Assembly: GCA_028292305.1 (NCBI GenBank)
Contig: JAQGMQ010000485.1
Coordinates: forward strand, 1-5,353
Direction: 5' to 3'
Origin: Rhodoferax sp.
GTDB lineage: Bacteria > Pseudomonadota > Gammaproteobacteria > Burkholderiales > Burkholderiaceae_C
Length of the DNA: 5,353 nucleotides
Under the pieces are notes generated by a model, which saw only the letters and a program-made list of their open reading frames with translations, was not told where the DNA came from and did no database searches. Positions 4,098 to 5,353 of the stretch are shown here, piece by piece. Numbering within the stretch: the first letter of the stretch is position 1; every line of letters begins with the position of its first letter. The translations under genes and the position numbers were made by a program.

Positions 4098-5353
4098 ATG
4101 CTCACCGACCTCGCTTGCAAGGCGTCGACCTGCCCAGCAGACAAGCCGCGCGCCCGGTTCACCGACGGTGGCGGCCTCTACCTTGAGGCCGCACCCACTG
4201 GCTCGAAACGTTGGTTTTGGAAGTATTACTTCGACGGAAAAGAAAAGCGGCTGGCGCTCGGCGCATACCCGTCCGTGAAGCCAAAGGATGCCCGCGCACA
4301 GAGGGACGACGCCCGCCGCGTCCTGCAATCGGGAACCGACCCAGCCCAGCAGCGCCAACTGGACAAAGCCGCGACTAGGGCAAGCGCGGCCAACACGTAC
4401 GAGAAGGTCTCCCGGGAGTTTCATGCGCTTCGCGAAAAGGAATGGAGCGGCGCCCACCACGTGAAATGGCTGAGGTTGCAGGAGGCAAACCTTTTCCCGT
4501 GGATCGGCAGTTTGCCGCTGTCGGACATCACGGCCCCGGTTCTGCTCGACACCTTGCGCAAGGTGGAGGCTCGAGGCAAGAACGAAACCGCGCACTCACT
4601 GCGCCAGTACGCCGGCCAGGTCTTTCGCTACGGCATTGCCACCGGCCGCTGCACTCACGACCCCGCCCACGCCCTTCGCGGCGCTCTGCAGGCCGTTTTG
4701 GTGAAGCACATGGCCGCGGTGCTAGAGCCCGCAAAAGCCGGCGAGCTGCTGCGGGCAATCTCGGCGTACCACGGCCACCCGACCACCCGGGAGGCGCTGC
4801 AGCTTTCGGCCCTGCTGTTCCAGCGGCCCGGCAACATCAGGCAGATGGAATGGACGTGGCTCGATCTGGATGCAGGCATGCTGACCATCCCGGCGGCATC
4901 GATGAAGCGCACGAAGCAGGCCAAGGCCACAGGCAAGCCGCACCTGGTGCCGCTGGCGCCTCAGGCAGTGGCATGCCTCAAACGCATGCACGTCCTGTCT
5001 GGCCACGGCCGGTATGTGTTCCCCAGCCTGCTCACCGGCGAGCGTCCCATGAGCGACAACACGATCAACACCGCGTTGCGCCGCATGGGCTACGACAACA
5101 CCGAGATGACTGCGCACGGTTTCCGCGCCATGGCAAGGACCATCCTCGGCGAGCATCTGGAGACCGACCCGGACGTCATCGAAGCGCAACTGGCCCACGG
5201 CAAAGCCGGCCCGCTGGGCGCCGCCTACGACCGCACGACGTACATGGCGCAGCGTCGCGCAATGATGGTGCAGTGGGCTGACTATCTCGACGTGTTGTCG
5301 CTGAAGGAAGCAACATTAACAAGAGCCGCGCGTTCGTCACACTTAACAATCAA
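4098..5353 (+). CDS. P4-type tyrosine recombinase (integrase), 3' end beyond the window
   Basis: The frame is open for 418 residues from the ATG at 4098 to the right edge, with no stop. P4-family integrases are about 400-420 residues, so nearly all of the protein is present. Residues 1-85 form the N-terminal arm-binding domain (DUF4102 type: FTDGGGLYLEAAPTGSKRW, RLALGAYPSV, DARAQRD). Residues 100-190 are the core-binding SAM-like domain. The catalytic domain carries Arg243 (FQRPGNIRQMEW), Lys270 (MKRTK), His282 (HLVPL), His340 and Arg343 (HGFR), His367 (LAHGK) and the probable nucleophile Tyr377 (AAYDRTTYM), followed by the family ending WADYLD. All key residues are intact, so it should be active. 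No other in-frame start exists back to the stop at 4038. It would integrate the element at tRNA-Gly. The final residues after WADYLD (5289 on) use TTA and other AT-rich codons unlike the rest. Confidence 0.93.
   Translation, partial: MLTDLACKASTCPADKPRARFTDGGGLYLEAAPTGSKRWFWKYYFDGKEKRLALGAYPSVKPKDARAQRDDARRVLQSGTDPAQQRQLDKAATRASAANTYEKVSREFHALREKEWSGAHHVKWLRLQEANLFPWIGSLPLSDITAPVLLDTLRKVEARGKNETAHSLRQYAGQVFRYGIATGRCTHDPAHALRGALQAVLVKHMAAVLEPAKAGELLRAISAYHGHPTTREALQLSALLFQRPGNIRQMEWTWLDLDAGMLTIPAASMKRTKQAKATGKPHLVPLAPQAVACLKRMHVLSGHGRYVFPSLLTGERPMSDNTINTALRRMGYDNTEMTAHGFRAMARTILGEHLETDPDVIEAQLAHGKAGPLGAAYDRTTYMAQRRAMMVQWADYLDVLSLKEATLTRAARSSHLTI

Larger units (their letters stand above)
3924..5353. 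mobile_element. Left end of an integrated genomic island or prophage (continues past the right edge)
   Basis: Everything from the end of tRNA-Gly to the right edge appears to belong to an integrated element: a repeat-rich recombination/regulatory zone (3924-4097) and a P4-type integrase gene pointing away from the tRNA. No cargo gene, second recombinase or distal attachment repeat is visible in the remaining sequence, so the type and size of the element cannot be told. Confidence 0.8.

Noticed and set aside
4008..4595. A 195-codon leftward open frame over the integrase start region
   Set aside because: It is antisense to the integrase and its control region, has no recognisable motif and no credible ribosome site.
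4442..5281. A 279-codon rightward open frame inside the integrase gene
   Set aside because: It is out of frame with the integrase, whose catalytic residues are all intact, and its composition (Arg/Pro/His/Gly) is typical of a shadow frame.

Overview
The window is GC-rich with strongly GC-biased third codon positions. Its gene content (LysR regulators paired with oxidoreductases, and a P4-type integrase at a tRNA gene) fits a proteobacterial chromosome, most likely a Burkholderiales-type betaproteobacterium. That assignment rests on composition and remembered protein similarity, because no search was run. Six coding regions and one tRNA gene can be supported.

Region 1 (1-2290): the left edge cuts a leftward LysR-type regulator gene, of which only the N-terminal half is present. 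It is divergent from a rightward aldo/keto reductase gene of the PdxI/YdbC type, which is predicted to reduce pyridoxal or a related aldehyde with NADPH. The reductase gene meets a second, complete leftward LysR gene tail to tail, with about 20 bases between their stop codons.

Region 2 (2291-3738): the second LysR gene is divergent from an NmrA-like atypical short-chain dehydrogenase gene across an unusually AT-rich 135-base spacer. The spacer holds two adjacent palindromes and candidate back-to-back promoters. The dehydrogenase is followed after 44 bases by a 130-residue conserved-looking protein of unknown function, very probably in the same operon. The two LysR/oxidoreductase pairs form a small redox-enzyme neighbourhood, each likely controlled by its own regulator.

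Region 3 (3739-5353): after a 111-base spacer comes an intact tRNA-Gly (anticodon CCC, CCA encoded). Then 174 bases later comes a P4-type tyrosine recombinase gene in the same direction, still open at the right edge. This is the usual layout of one end of a genomic island integrated at the 3' end of a tRNA gene. The chromosome therefore probably ends at about 3923 and the island starts there. The 174-base stretch is dense with short repeats and inverted repeats and is the least explained part of the window. Cargo genes and the other attachment site lie outside it.
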